Assembly: GCF_004363555.1 (NCBI RefSeq) | Contig: NZ_SNZJ01000014.1 | Location: forward strand, 1-64,000 | DNA from: Halomonas ventosae | GTDB lineage: Bacteria; Pseudomonadota; Gammaproteobacteria; Pseudomonadales; Halomonadaceae | Direction of reading: 5' to 3' | DNA: 64,000 nucleotides | Shown here: positions 25,209 through 33,592 of the stretch, piece by piece | Position numbering within the stretch: the stretch's first letter is position 1 | How the letters are laid out: every line of letters starts with the position of its first letter | Program-made: the position numbers and the translations under genes | The notes under the pieces: generated by a model | Told to the model about the DNA's origin: nothing | What the model saw: the letters and a program-made list of their open reading frames with translations, nothing else | Databases searched by the model: none

Positions 25209-26660
25209 TCAGCGAATACCGCCGACGCACAGGTACTTTATCTCGATGTAGTCGTCGATGCCGTACTTCGAACCCTCGCGGCCTATCCCCGACTCCTTGA
25301 CCCCGCCGAAGGGCGCCACCTCACTGGAGATGATGCCTTCGTTCAAGCCGACGATGCCGAATTCCAGGGCCTCCGCCACTCGCCAGGAGCGGGCGAGATC
25401 ACGGGTGTAGAAGTAGCTGGCCAGGCCGAAGGGGGTGTCGTTGGCCAGCGTTATTGCGTCTTCCTCGCTATCGAAGCGGATCAGAGGTGCCACCGGGCCG
25501 AAGGTCTCCTCGCGCATCAGCAGAGCGTCACGGGAGACATCTGTGAGGATCGCCGGTTGCAGGAAGTTGCCGCCGCGGGCATGGGACACGCCGCCCGTCA
25601 GCAGGTGGGCACCACCCGCCACGGCATCCTCGATATGCTCCTGCACCTTGGCCACGGCGCGTTCGTCGATCAGCGGCCCCAGCGTGACCCCTTCCTCGAA
25701 ACCATCGCCCACCGACAGCGCCTCGACTGCGGCCTTGAGTTTGTCGGCAAAGGCATCGTAGACACCGTTCTGTACCAATACCCGGTTGGCGCACACGCAG
25801 GTTTGGCCGGTATTGCGGAACTTGGATGCCATCACCCCGGCCACCGCAGCGTCCAGGTCGGCGTCGTCGAAGATGATGAAGGGCGCATTGCCGCCCAGCT
25901 CCATGGACACCTTCTTCACGGTATCGGCGCAGCGCTGCATCAACTGCTTTCCGACCTCGGTGGAGCCGGTGAAGGTGAGCTTTCGTATCGTGGGGTTGTC
26001 GGTCAGTTCGTTGCCGACCACCGACGCCTGCCCGGTGACGATATTCAGCACGCCCTTGGGCACGCCAGCCTGCTCGGCCAGCTCGGCCAGCGCCAGGGCC
26101 GAGAACGGCGTGGCGCTGGCTGGCTTGATCACGATGCTGCAGCCCGCTGCCAGGGCGGCGGCGGCCTTGCGGGTGATCATGGCGTTGGGGAAGTTCCACG
26201 GCGTGATCGCCGCCACGACGCCGATCGGCTGCTTGAGCACCAGGGTGCGCCGGCCGTCGCTCGTACTGGGGATGATGTCGCCATAGACCCGCTTGGCCTC
26301 CTCGGCGAACCACTCTATGAAGGCGGAACCGTAGGAGATCTCGCCGCGTGCCTCGGCCAGGGGCTTGCCCTGCTCCAGGGTTAGCAGTTGCGCCAGTGCC
26401 TCCTGCTGCTCCATGCACAGCTCGAACCAGCGCCGCAGGATGACGGCGCGCGCCTTGGCGGTCATGGCGGCCCAGCCGGCGCTGGCCGCTTCGGCGGCGC
26501 GGATGGCGCCGCGGACATCCTCGGCGGAGAGACTGGGCACGCTGCCGATCGCCTCACCGGACGACGGGTTATGGACCGTCAGGGTCCGGCCATCGGCGGC
26601 CGATACCCAGGCGCCATCGATATAGCACTGTTCACGCAGAAGGGTTGTCGCTTGTTTCAT
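25209..26660 (-). CDS. gabD: succinate-semialdehyde dehydrogenase (NAD(P)+)
   Basis: The 483-residue protein from ATG 26658-26660 (AGGA upstream) fits GabD length. It has the Rossmann-type TPWNFPNAMITRK, the glutamate motif in SMELGGNAPF and the catalytic Cys in NTGQTCVCANR, with SGIGREGSKYGIDDY near the end. GabD oxidises succinate semialdehyde to succinate; close relatives use other omega-semialdehydes, such as glutarate or aspartate semialdehyde. The start is just downstream of the ghrA-like stop (26699), so the two are one unit. With the class III aminotransferase upstream it can form an amine-to-acid route (inference). Confidence 0.87.
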   Translation of the reverse strand: MKQATTLLREQCYIDGAWVSAADGRTLTVHNPSSGEAIGSVPSLSAEDVRGAIRAAEAASAGWAAMTAKARAVILRRWFELCMEQQEALAQLLTLEQGKPLAEARGEISYGSAFIEWFAEEAKRVYGDIIPSTSDGRRTLVLKQPIGVVAAITPWNFPNAMITRKAAAALAAGCSIVIKPASATPFSALALAELAEQAGVPKGVLNIVTGQASVVGNELTDNPTIRKLTFTGSTEVGKQLMQRCADTVKKVSMELGGNAPFIIFDDADLDAAVAGVMASKFRNTGQTCVCANRVLVQNGVYDAFADKLKAAVEALSVGDGFEEGVTLGPLIDERAVAKVQEHIEDAVAGGAHLLTGGVSHARGGNFLQPAILTDVSRDALLMREETFGPVAPLIRFDSEEDAITLANDTPFGLASYFYTRDLARSWRVAEALEFGIVGLNEGIISSEVAPFGGVKESGIGREGSKYGIDDYIEIKYLCVGGIR

Positions 26661-26698
26661 GTCGATTCCTGTTTTTCTCGTTGGTGAGTCGTGGGGGC

Positions 26699-27631
26699 TC
26701 AATAGCCACGTTGACGGTCGACGACCCCGATCAACTCGCGGCCTTCACCATGGCGGGCGATATTGTCCAGTACCGTTTCGACGGCACCTGCCGGCTGGGT
26801 CATGCTGGCCACATGGGGCGTCATCAGGACCCGCGGGTGATGCCAAAGTGGGTGGTCGGCGGGCGGCGGCTCGGGATCGAACACGTCCAGCACCGCCGCC
26901 GACACCTGCCCACTGTCCAGCGCCGCCAGCAGATCCGCGGCGACTAGATGCGGGCCACGGCCGACATTGACCAGCGAGGCGCCACGCGGCAGGCGCGCGA
27001 ACAGCTCGGCATCGAGGATGCCGCGGGTGTGATCGGTCAGCGGCAGCAGGCAGATCAGGATCTCGCTACCGGCGAGGAACTCCGTCAATTCGTCGTTACC
27101 GGCGAAACACGCCACGCCCTCAAAATGGCGGCGGGTGCGGCTCCAGCCGCGGCAGGCAAAGCCCAGGGTGGTCAAGCGATTCGCCACGGCGGAGCCCAAC
27201 TGGCCCAGGCCGAGGATGCCCACCCGGCACTGCGAAGCGGGACGTACCCGCAAGGCCTGCCAGGCCGCCTTACGCTGCTGGTCGATGTAATCGATCAGGT
27301 TGCGGTGCAAGGACAATACCGCCATGGCGACATACTCCTGCATCGTGGTGGCGATGCCCGGCTCCTGCATGCGCATCAGAGGCACGTGATCGGGAATGGC
27401 GTTCAGATCGAACTGATCGACGCCGGCGCCGATGGAGAATGCCAGCTCGAGATTGGGGAAGCGTTCGGTGAGATTGTCGGGCGGCTCCCACATGGCGAGA
27501 TAGCGTACCGCCCCGGGATCCCCGACATCGGGCCAGAGGCGAAAATCCAGATGAGGGGCCTTCTCGGCGAACAGCCTTTGCCACTCACGGCCGCGCTCCG
27601 GGTCTGCCTTGTAGACGAAACTCGTCGTCAT
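26699..27631 (-). CDS. ghrA: glyoxylate/hydroxypyruvate reductase A
   Basis: The 310-aa protein from ATG 27629-27631 belongs to the D-2-hydroxyacid dehydrogenase family. It has the NAD(P)-binding loop VGILGLGQLGSAVANRL, the catalytic Arg in LVNVGRGPHL, Glu in VLDVFDPEPPP and His in LMTPHVASMT. GhrA reduces glyoxylate and hydroxypyruvate in the cytosol. It sits between the ferredoxin-reductase gene (a strong hairpin intervenes) and gabD. The start is chosen for its RBS (AAGG) and family N-terminus TSFVYKADPER. Confidence 0.85.
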   Translation of the reverse strand: MTTSFVYKADPERGREWQRLFAEKAPHLDFRLWPDVGDPGAVRYLAMWEPPDNLTERFPNLELAFSIGAGVDQFDLNAIPDHVPLMRMQEPGIATTMQEYVAMAVLSLHRNLIDYIDQQRKAAWQALRVRPASQCRVGILGLGQLGSAVANRLTTLGFACRGWSRTRRHFEGVACFAGNDELTEFLAGSEILICLLPLTDHTRGILDAELFARLPRGASLVNVGRGPHLVAADLLAALDSGQVSAAVLDVFDPEPPPADHPLWHHPRVLMTPHVASMTQPAGAVETVLDNIARHGEGRELIGVVDRQRGY

Positions 27632-27717
27632 ACCTTTTCTACTCCTTCTGCTCCTGGCGTTTCGCACGGCGCTTTCGCATGGAGGCAGGGGTTACCCACG
27701 TTGTCTGACGCTACGGG

Positions 27718-27752
27718 GGTAAGCCATGGGGCAACGCCCCATGGCTTACCCG
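27718..27752 (-). terminator. 16-bp perfect hairpin, probable attenuator/terminator
   Basis: Arms at 27718-27733 and 27737-27752 pair perfectly around a 3-nt loop. It lies 23 bp after the reductase stop and 86 bp before ghrA, all on the minus strand. No U-run follows, so it may be a Rho-assisted or processing signal that lowers downstream expression rather than a complete stop. Confidence 0.55.
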
Positions 27753-27775
27753 GTGCTGATGCTGTGTCGGTGGTA

Positions 27776-28870
27776 TTACGAGGACGCCGTATGGCAGCAC
27801 GAGCAGGCTTTCTCGGTGCTCCCCTGAGTGGCCTGCTCTTCCGGGGCCGACGCTGCGGGCTCGCGGTCGGCTGAGGTGTAGAAAGCGTCGGCGTGGATGT
27901 TGTCCGCCGGCACGCCGCGGCCCAGCAGCAACTCGGTGGCCGCTTCCACCATGGGCGGCGGGCCTGCTAGGTAGGCCCGGCAGCCGGTCACCCTCTCCCA
28001 GCGTATCGCCATCACCTCGGTCACCAGGCCGGTGCTGCGCCCGGTGGCGCCGCTGGGCGCCGAGAGCACGATTTCGGTCCGCAGGTTGCCGTGGCGTCTG
28101 GCCAGTTCCTCGAAGTGGGGTTCCAGGTAGACGTCGCGCTCATCTCGGGCCCCGAAGTAGAAGTGAATCGGCTGACGCATGCCGGCGGCCAGTGCCGTTT
28201 CCAGAATCGACTTCACCGGCGCCAGGCCCGAACCGCCTGCCACCACCACGATGGGGCCGCTGTGGCGTTCGCGCAGATGTGAGGTGCCGTACGGGCCTTC
28301 CACCTGAACGCTATCCCCCACCGCCAGTTCCCGAGCCACATGGGCACTGGTGGCACCTCCCGGCACATGCCGCACGTGGAACTCGATGATGGGCTCATCC
28401 GGCCGGTTGGCCATGGAGTACTCCCGTGGCGGGCAGCCGGGGAAGGTCACCTGGGCATACTGGCCGGCGGTGAAGGTAAGGGGGTCGCCACTTGCGACCT
28501 GCAGACGGACCCGCTTGATGTCGTGGGTGACGTCGTCGAGTTCCGCCACCACACAGTCCAGTTTCTGCAGCGGGTGGGCGGCGAGTTCCTCGTCGTCGCC
28601 GAGCCAGGCGATAGTGCAGTCGCTGCGAGGCATGGCGCGACAGGCGAGCACCAGGCCGGCGTCACGCTCCTCCTCGCTGAGCGAGAAGCGCGTATGGGGG
28701 AGCATCTCGACCTCGCCATCCACCAGCCGCGACTTGCAGGCGCCGCAACGGCCGGCCTGGCAGCTGTGGGGGTAGGCGATGCCCTCCGCCAGGGCGGCAT
28801 CGAGGATGGTGTCGCTGTCTTCCACGGTGATGGCCTTGCCGGCCGGCGTGATCTGAACGTCGTGGCTCAT
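27776..28870 (-). CDS. 2Fe-2S ferredoxin-FAD/NAD reductase fusion
   Basis: The 364-aa protein begins with a plant-type 2Fe-2S ferredoxin domain (C37, C42, C45, C77; SCQAGRCGACKSR). A flavin domain (REYSMANRP) and an NAD-binding domain (VVVAGGSGLAPVKS, YLAGPPPMVEAA) follow, as in the reductases of ring-hydroxylating or demethylating oxygenases. It passes electrons from NAD(P)H to an iron-sulfur or oxygenase partner, which is not encoded nearby. The last residues (KACSCCH) form an unusual Cys-rich tail. It follows copA by 58 bp on the same strand and may be co-transcribed. Confidence 0.85.
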   Translation of the reverse strand: MSHDVQITPAGKAITVEDSDTILDAALAEGIAYPHSCQAGRCGACKSRLVDGEVEMLPHTRFSLSEEERDAGLVLACRAMPRSDCTIAWLGDDEELAAHPLQKLDCVVAELDDVTHDIKRVRLQVASGDPLTFTAGQYAQVTFPGCPPREYSMANRPDEPIIEFHVRHVPGGATSAHVARELAVGDSVQVEGPYGTSHLRERHSGPIVVVAGGSGLAPVKSILETALAAGMRQPIHFYFGARDERDVYLEPHFEELARRHGNLRTEIVLSAPSGATGRSTGLVTEVMAIRWERVTGCRAYLAGPPPMVEAATELLLGRGVPADNIHADAFYTSADREPAASAPEEQATQGSTEKACSCCHTASS

Positions 28871-28928
28871 GTTCTTGTTCTCCGAGCGTTGTTTAGGCGC
28901 CTCTCGCTTGGGTGAGGCGCGTTGTCAG

Positions 28929-31493
28929 TCAAGCGGCTTGCGTGACCGGGTGGCCAACCGGGGCGGCCTCATCCGCTTCGATCACGATCGGCGGCTGGAA
29001 GCCCTTGAGGCGCAGCGCGTTGGTGAGCACGCAGATGCTCGAAGCGGCCATGGCCACGGCGGCGAAGATCGGCGAGAGCAGGATCCCGAAGGCGGGAAAC
29101 AGCGCGCCGGCGGCCACCGGGATCAGCACGGTGTTGTAGGCGAAGGCCCAGAACAGGTTCTGCTTGATGTTCCGGATGGTGGCCCGGGACAGCGCGATGG
29201 CATTGGGCACGTTGCGCAGGTCGCCGGACATCAGCACCACCTCAGCGGACTCGATGGCGATGTCGGTACCGGTGCCGATGGCGATCCCTACGTCGGCCTG
29301 GGCCAGCGCCGGCGCATCGTTGATGCCGTCACCCACGAAGGACACCAGGCCGCCTTCGGCCTGCAGGCTCTTCACCGCATCCACCTTGCCGTCGGGCAGC
29401 ACCTCGGCCACCACCTTGTCGATGCCGAGGCGGCGGGCGATGGCCTCGGCGGTGCGCCGGTTGTCGCCGGTGATCATCGCGACCTGCAGGCCCTCGGCGT
29501 GCAGCGCGCGGATGGCGGCTGGTGTGGACTCCTTGATCGGGTCGGCGACGGCGATGATGGCGGCCAGGTGGCCGTCGATGGCGGCATACAGCGGGCTCTT
29601 GCCTTCGTCGGCGAGGCGGTGCGCGGTCTTGGCGAAGACCTCCACGTCCAGGCCCAGCTTGCGCATGTAGCGGTCGGCACCGACGTCCACCCGATGGCCA
29701 TCGACCTGTGCCGCGACACCGAAGCCGGGGATCGCCTCGAAGTCCTGGATGGTGGCGGGTTCCAGCCCGCGTGCCTTGGCGGCGTTGACGATTGCTTCGG
29801 CGATGGGGTGTTCCGACTGGCGCTCGACGGAAGCCACAAGGCGCAGGGTGTCGGCCTCGTCGACGTCATTGGCCACCACCAGGTCGGTGAGCTCGGGCCG
29901 GCCCCGGGTCAGGGTCCCGGTCTTGTCGAGGGCGATCACCTTGGCGTCGCGCAGCGACTGCAGGGCTTCGCCCTTACGGAACAGCACGCCCATCTTCGCC
30001 GCCTTGCCGGTGCCCACCATGATGGAGGTGGGGGTGGCCAGGCCCATGGCACACGGACAGGCGATGATCAGCACGGCCACGCCGTTGACCAGGGCGAAGG
30101 TCAGCGCCGGGGCGGGGCCGAAGATCAGCCAGATGCCCACGGTAACCAGGGCCGCGGCGATCACCGCCGGCACGAAATAGTTGGTGACCTTGTCCACCAT
30201 GGCCTGGATGGGCAGCTTCGAGCCCTGGGCCTGCTCGACCATGCGCACGATCTGCGCGAGCAGGGTGTCCGCGCCGATCTTGGTGGCCTCGAAGGTGAAG
30301 CTGCCCACCTTGTTGATGGTGCCGCCGACCACGTCCACACCGGCCTCCTTGCGCACCGGCACGGGTTCACCGGTGATCATCGATTCGTCGACGAAGGAAC
30401 TACCGTCGATGACCTGGCCGTCCACCGGGACCTTCTCGCCGGGCCGCACCAGCACGACATCGCCCTGGCGTACCTCATCGATACCGATCTCCATTTCCTG
30501 GTCGTCGCGGACAACGCGGGCGGTCTTAGCCTGGAGCTTCATCAGCGCCTTGATCGCCTCGCTGGTGCGGCCCTTGGCGATGGCCTCGAAATAGCGGCCG
30601 ACGAGAATCAGCATGATGATCACCGCCGAGGCCTCGAAATAGACGTTCACCGTGCCGGCCGGCAGTACCTGGGGCAGGAAGGTGGCGACTACCGAATAGC
30701 CCCAGGCGGCGGAGGTGCCTAGCATCACCAGGGAGTTCATGTCCGGGCCGCCGCGCATCAACGCGGGCCAGCCCTTCTGGTAGAAGCGTAGGCCGGGGCC
30801 GAATTGCACGATCGAGGCCAGAACGAAGAACAGATAGAACAGGTTCTGTTGTCCCATGCTCATCTGCAGCCAGTGATGGAGTCCTGGAATGAAATGCGAG
30901 CCCATCTCCAGAACGAAGAGGGGCAGCGTGAACACCGCGGCGATGGTGACCGTGCGCTTCAGCTCGGTGATTTCCCGTTCCCGGGCCTCGCGCTCACGGT
31001 CGCTGCGGTCCGGTGCGTCGCTGGCGCTTTCGGCGTCGTAGCCTGCGGTCTGCACCGCCTCGATCAGAGCCTGCGGGGTCACAGCCTCGGCGATCACTTT
31101 CAGGGTCGCCGTCGCCGTGGCGAGGTTGACGCTGGCGTCGAGCACGCCGGGTATGCCGGCGAGTTTGCGTTCCACGCGGCCGACGCAGGAGGCGCAGCTC
31201 ATGCCCTTGACAGTCAACTCTAGGGTGTCGGTGACGGCTGGATAGCCGGCGCTGTCCACCGCCTGCACAACACCGGCGATGTCCGCCTTGTCGTCGGTGA
31301 AGGCCACCTGGGCGCGTTGGGTGGCCAGGTTGACGGAGGCGTCGATGACCCCCGGCACACTGCGGATCGCCTTCTCGACTCGACCCACGCAGGAGGCGCA
31401 GCTCATGCCCTCGATCTCCAGGGAGTATGAAGCGCCCATGTCAGGGGTCTCCCCCTTGGTCGATCCTATCTTGGTGATGTTATTGGTTGGCAT
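28929..31493 (-). CDS. copA: Cu(I)-exporting P1B-type ATPase
   Basis: The 854-aa protein has two N-terminal heavy-metal-associated domains (each GMSCASC), eight expected membrane spans, the transport motif CPC in [10 protein letters not shown], the phosphorylation site DKTGT and [10 protein letters not shown]. These are the features of CopA, which pumps Cu(I) from cytosol to periplasm. ATG 31491-31493 has GAGGA upstream; an internal ATG 18 codons later, next to the first HMA domain, is an alternative start. A perfect CueR-type operator lies 52 bp upstream, so expression should be copper-induced by the CueR encoded at 54.3 kb. Confidence 0.95.
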   Translation of the reverse strand: MPTNNITKIGSTKGETPDMGASYSLEIEGMSCASCVGRVEKAIRSVPGVIDASVNLATQRAQVAFTDDKADIAGVVQAVDSAGYPAVTDTLELTVKGMSCASCVGRVERKLAGIPGVLDASVNLATATATLKVIAEAVTPQALIEAVQTAGYDAESASDAPDRSDREREAREREITELKRTVTIAAVFTLPLFVLEMGSHFIPGLHHWLQMSMGQQNLFYLFFVLASIVQFGPGLRFYQKGWPALMRGGPDMNSLVMLGTSAAWGYSVVATFLPQVLPAGTVNVYFEASAVIIMLILVGRYFEAIAKGRTSEAIKALMKLQAKTARVVRDDQEMEIGIDEVRQGDVVLVRPGEKVPVDGQVIDGSSFVDESMITGEPVPVRKEAGVDVVGGTINKVGSFTFEATKIGADTLLAQIVRMVEQAQGSKLPIQAMVDKVTNYFVPAVIAAALVTVGIWLIFGPAPALTFALVNGVAVLIIACPCAMGLATPTSIMVGTGKAAKMGVLFRKGEALQSLRDAKVIALDKTGTLTRGRPELTDLVVANDVDEADTLRLVASVERQSEHPIAEAIVNAAKARGLEPATIQDFEAIPGFGVAAQVDGHRVDVGADRYMRKLGLDVEVFAKTAHRLADEGKSPLYAAIDGHLAAIIAVADPIKESTPAAIRALHAEGLQVAMITGDNRRTAEAIARRLGIDKVVAEVLPDGKVDAVKSLQAEGGLVSFVGDGINDAPALAQADVGIAIGTGTDIAIESAEVVLMSGDLRNVPNAIALSRATIRNIKQNLFWAFAYNTVLIPVAAGALFPAFGILLSPIFAAVAMAASSICVLTNALRLKGFQPPIVIEADEAAPVGHPVTQAA

Positions 31494-31544
31494 GGTCTAA
31501 GTTCCTCTGGTGTGCCGCAGTTGTCGGTGTGCTTAGGAACTTGG

Positions 31545-31566
31545 ACCTTCCCAAGATGGGAAGGTC
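31545..31566 (-). promoter_or_regulatory. CueR-type copper promoter of copA
   Basis: The dyad ACCTTCC-N7-GGAAGGT (31545-31565) matches the CueR box exactly. On the minus strand TTGACC (-35) is followed after the 19-bp spacer typical of MerR-family promoters by CAAGTT as a weak -10. It points to copA. It begins 42 bp upstream (in + coordinates) of nothing but the aminotransferase stop, so copA has its own copper-controlled promoter. Confidence 0.9.
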
Positions 31567-31586
31567 AAGGGGCGGGGGTCGGTTTT

Positions 31587-32978
31587 TTATAGGGGGTGTC
31601 GACGGAGGGCGGCGTGGATGTCCGGCTCGTCCAGGGCGGCGTCGAGGGTCGAGGACAGACGCTCGATGAGCCGATCGATATCCTCTGGGGAGCAGCACAA
31701 CGGTGGCGCGAAGCCCAGGATGTCGTCGGCGAAGGCGCGGAAGATCAGCCCCCGTTCCCGGGCCAGGGTGAGCAGCCGGTCGGCCAGGCGCAGCGAGGGG
31801 TCGGGTTTGGTCTTGCGCGCCTTGTCGGTGACCAGCTCCAGGGCCCCCAGCAGGCCCCGTCCGCGGGACTCACCCACCAGCGGGTGGTCTTCCAGTTCGC
31901 GCAGGCGCCGTTGGAAGTACTGGCCCACCCGCTGTCCGTTGGCCAGCAGGCCGCCTTCTTCGTAGAGCCGCAGTACCTCCAGGCCCACCGCGCAGCTCAC
32001 CGGGTGGCCGGAGTAGGTGAAGCCGTGCCCGACCGGCTTGCCCGCGGGGGCGTTGTCGGCAATACCCCGGTAGATGCCCTCGCTGAGTACTACGGCGCCC
32101 AGTGGGGCATAGCCGGACGTCAGGCCCTTGGCCATGGTCATGAGGTCGGGGACCACGTCTTCGTCTTCCAGGGCGAAGAGCGGGCCGGTGCGGCCGAAGC
32201 CGGTGATCACCTCGTCCACCACCAGCAGGACGCCGTATTCACGGCAGACCTGGTGCATGGCCTTCAGCCAGCCGCGGGGCGGGACGATGATGCCGCCCGA
32301 GCCCTGGATGGGCTCACAGAAGAAGGCCGCCACGTTTTCTGCGCCTAGTCGCTCGATGGTGGCCCGAAGTGTCTTCACGGACTCCGCGATGATGGCTTCC
32401 TCGGATGGCCCGGCGAGGTGGCGGTAAGGATAGGGCGAGGGGATATGGTGCTGGAACGGTGAGGGGCCGTCGAAGTCGTCATGGAACACCGGCAAGGCGG
32501 TTAGCCCTGAGCCGATGCTGGTCGATCCATGGTAGCCGCGTTCCAGGGCGATGAAGTGTTTGCGCTGCGGTGCGCCGGTGACGTTATGGTAGTAACGGAC
32601 GAAGCGGACGGCACTGTCGACGGCGTCCGAGCCGCCGAGGGTGAAGTAGACATGGTCAAGATCACCCGGGGTGCGCCGCGCGATGGCCTCGGCGAAACGG
32701 ATGGCTGGCTCGCTGGCATAGTGGAAATAGCCGGTGGCATAGGGCAGTTGGCACATCTGCCGGGCCGCCGCCTTGACCACGCTGTCGTGGCCGTAGCCGA
32801 TGTTGACGCACCACAAGCCGGCGAAGCCGTCGAGGTACTCACGCCCCTCGCTGTCGCGTAGATAGGCGCCATTGCCGGATTCGAGGATCGTCGCTCCCCT
32901 CCGCTCGTGCTCGCTCCAGGAGGCCACCGGATGCACCAGGTGCGCGCGATCCAGCCGCTCTAGATAGTCGTTCCCCAT
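31587..32978 (-). CDS. class III aminotransferase, DoeD-like
   Basis: The 463-aa PLP enzyme starts at ATG 32976-32978 (GGAGAGG upstream). It shows LDGFAGLWCVNIGYGH, the ALERGYHGSTS cofactor loop, VDEVITGFGRTG with the Asp for the pyridine nitrogen, and the Schiff-base Lys in MTMAKGLTSGYAPLGAV. The start (NDYLERLDRAHLVHPVASW) is like that of DoeD, the 2,4-diaminobutyrate transaminase of ectoine degradation, and of related omega-amine:pyruvate transaminases. DoeA and DoeB are not in the window, so the substrate may be another diamine or omega-amino acid. GabD-type dehydrogenase downstream fits the next step. Confidence 0.82.
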   Translation of the reverse strand: MGNDYLERLDRAHLVHPVASWSEHERRGATILESGNGAYLRDSEGREYLDGFAGLWCVNIGYGHDSVVKAAARQMCQLPYATGYFHYASEPAIRFAEAIARRTPGDLDHVYFTLGGSDAVDSAVRFVRYYHNVTGAPQRKHFIALERGYHGSTSIGSGLTALPVFHDDFDGPSPFQHHIPSPYPYRHLAGPSEEAIIAESVKTLRATIERLGAENVAAFFCEPIQGSGGIIVPPRGWLKAMHQVCREYGVLLVVDEVITGFGRTGPLFALEDEDVVPDLMTMAKGLTSGYAPLGAVVLSEGIYRGIADNAPAGKPVGHGFTYSGHPVSCAVGLEVLRLYEEGGLLANGQRVGQYFQRRLRELEDHPLVGESRGRGLLGALELVTDKARKTKPDPSLRLADRLLTLARERGLIFRAFADDILGFAPPLCCSPEDIDRLIERLSSTLDAALDEPDIHAALRRHPL

Positions 32979-33089
32979 TCCGTGCCTCTCCCTCACTTGT
33001 GTCTGTGCTTATGGTATGGATTGAGATGCCTGTACTTTGTAGACAAAATAATGTTTGCAAAATACCTTAGTCAATATATCTTTTACACT

Positions 33090-33272
33090 GAAGCAAAAAT
33101 AAGACGAGGCAGGGCGCCCCGTGAGAAGTCCTTCGCTTTATGCTGCTTCGTCCTGGAGGGGCTATGCCGGGCATTCGTCGTAGAGGTGCAGACCATCAAG
33201 ATGCCACGGACCATGTCGTTGTACATGAACCACCAGGCGCGCCGCTGGACAACAGCAAGGTGTCTCAGGCCT
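33090..33272 (+). pseudogene. decayed copy of the ABC substrate-binding protein gene
   Basis: Positions 33178-33235 read VEVQTIKMPRTMSLYMNH, matching LEVKTIEAPRTTTLYLNNH of the binding protein at 33593-35134. After a frame change 33236-33270 gives APLDNSKVSQAW, matching APLDNMKVRQAI. Further left (about 33109-33150) the DNA resembles the leader of the intact gene (compare 33525-33560). So a second copy existed and was reduced by internal deletion and a frameshift. The left limit is approximate. The fragment abuts the tandem CueR promoters. Confidence 0.65.
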
Positions 33273-33278
33273 GGTTTC

Positions 33279-33360
33279 TTGACCTTCCCAGCATGGGAAG
33301 GTCTAGCTTTCTAAGCATTGTCATGCGTCTTGACCTTCCCACTATGGGAGGGTTTAGGTT
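33279..33360 (+). promoter_or_regulatory. two tandem CueR-type promoters
   Basis: First unit: TTGACC at 33279, dyad ACCTTCC-N7-GGAAGGT at 33282-33302, 19-bp spacer, TAGCTT at 33304-33309. Second unit, 51 bp downstream: TTGACC at 33330, dyad ACCTTCC-N7-GGAGGGT at 33333-33353 with one mismatch, TAGGTT at 33355-33360. Both point rightwards to a 36-codon frame and the peptide ABC importer. No copper gene follows. The sequence and the spacing to the next ATG resemble the copA control region at 31.5 kb. Confidence 0.85.
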
Positions 33361-33401
33361 TCTAAACATTGCCATCACGGCACGCTAGAGGAGCTTGGAC
33401 C

Positions 33402-33512
33402 ATGCCGACCAACCAAATCGGTATGCCTGATGCCAACGTCAATCTGGTCGCGGCAATGGCCGCCGAGAAAATGGTGACCGAGGCCTTAATCCCGCAACAC
33501 ATGATGAGATGA
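33402..33512 (+). CDS. 36-aa peptide behind CueR promoters
   Basis: The frame starts at ATG 33402 with AGAGGA upstream. The leader GAGCTTGGACC-ATG and first residues (PTNQI) closely resemble those of copA (GAACTTAGACC-ATG, PTNNI). The rest is unlike CopA, is Met-rich (7 Met in 36 residues) and ends in HMMR. It is either the decapitated start of a lost copper gene or a small copper-induced Met-rich peptide. It lies 80 bp upstream of the binding-protein gene. Function is unknown. Confidence 0.4.
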   Translation: MPTNQIGMPDANVNLVAAMAAEKMVTEALIPQHMMR

Positions 33513-33592
33513 AGAGTAAGAACAAGAGGGTGCCCCGCGAAAGGTTCTGCGCTACATGCGCTTAGCACAATAACAAGCTAGAGGGATAGACA

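Noticed and set aside
25000..25230. 76-codon minus-strand frame upstream of the HAD gene
   Set aside because: No RBS, no domain pattern; the composition looks like non-coding or IS-derived remnant sequence.
28869..30722. 617-codon plus-strand frame opposite the P-type ATPase gene
   Set aside because: Its translation is rich in His, Asp and Gly without domain pattern, as expected for the complement of a high-GC gene; the ATPase motifs are unambiguous.
31587..32978. Assigning doeD and a complete ectoine-degradation cluster
   Set aside because: The N-terminus is DoeD-like, but doeA and doeB are absent and the neighbouring dehydrogenase resembles GabD, so only a family-level call is safe.
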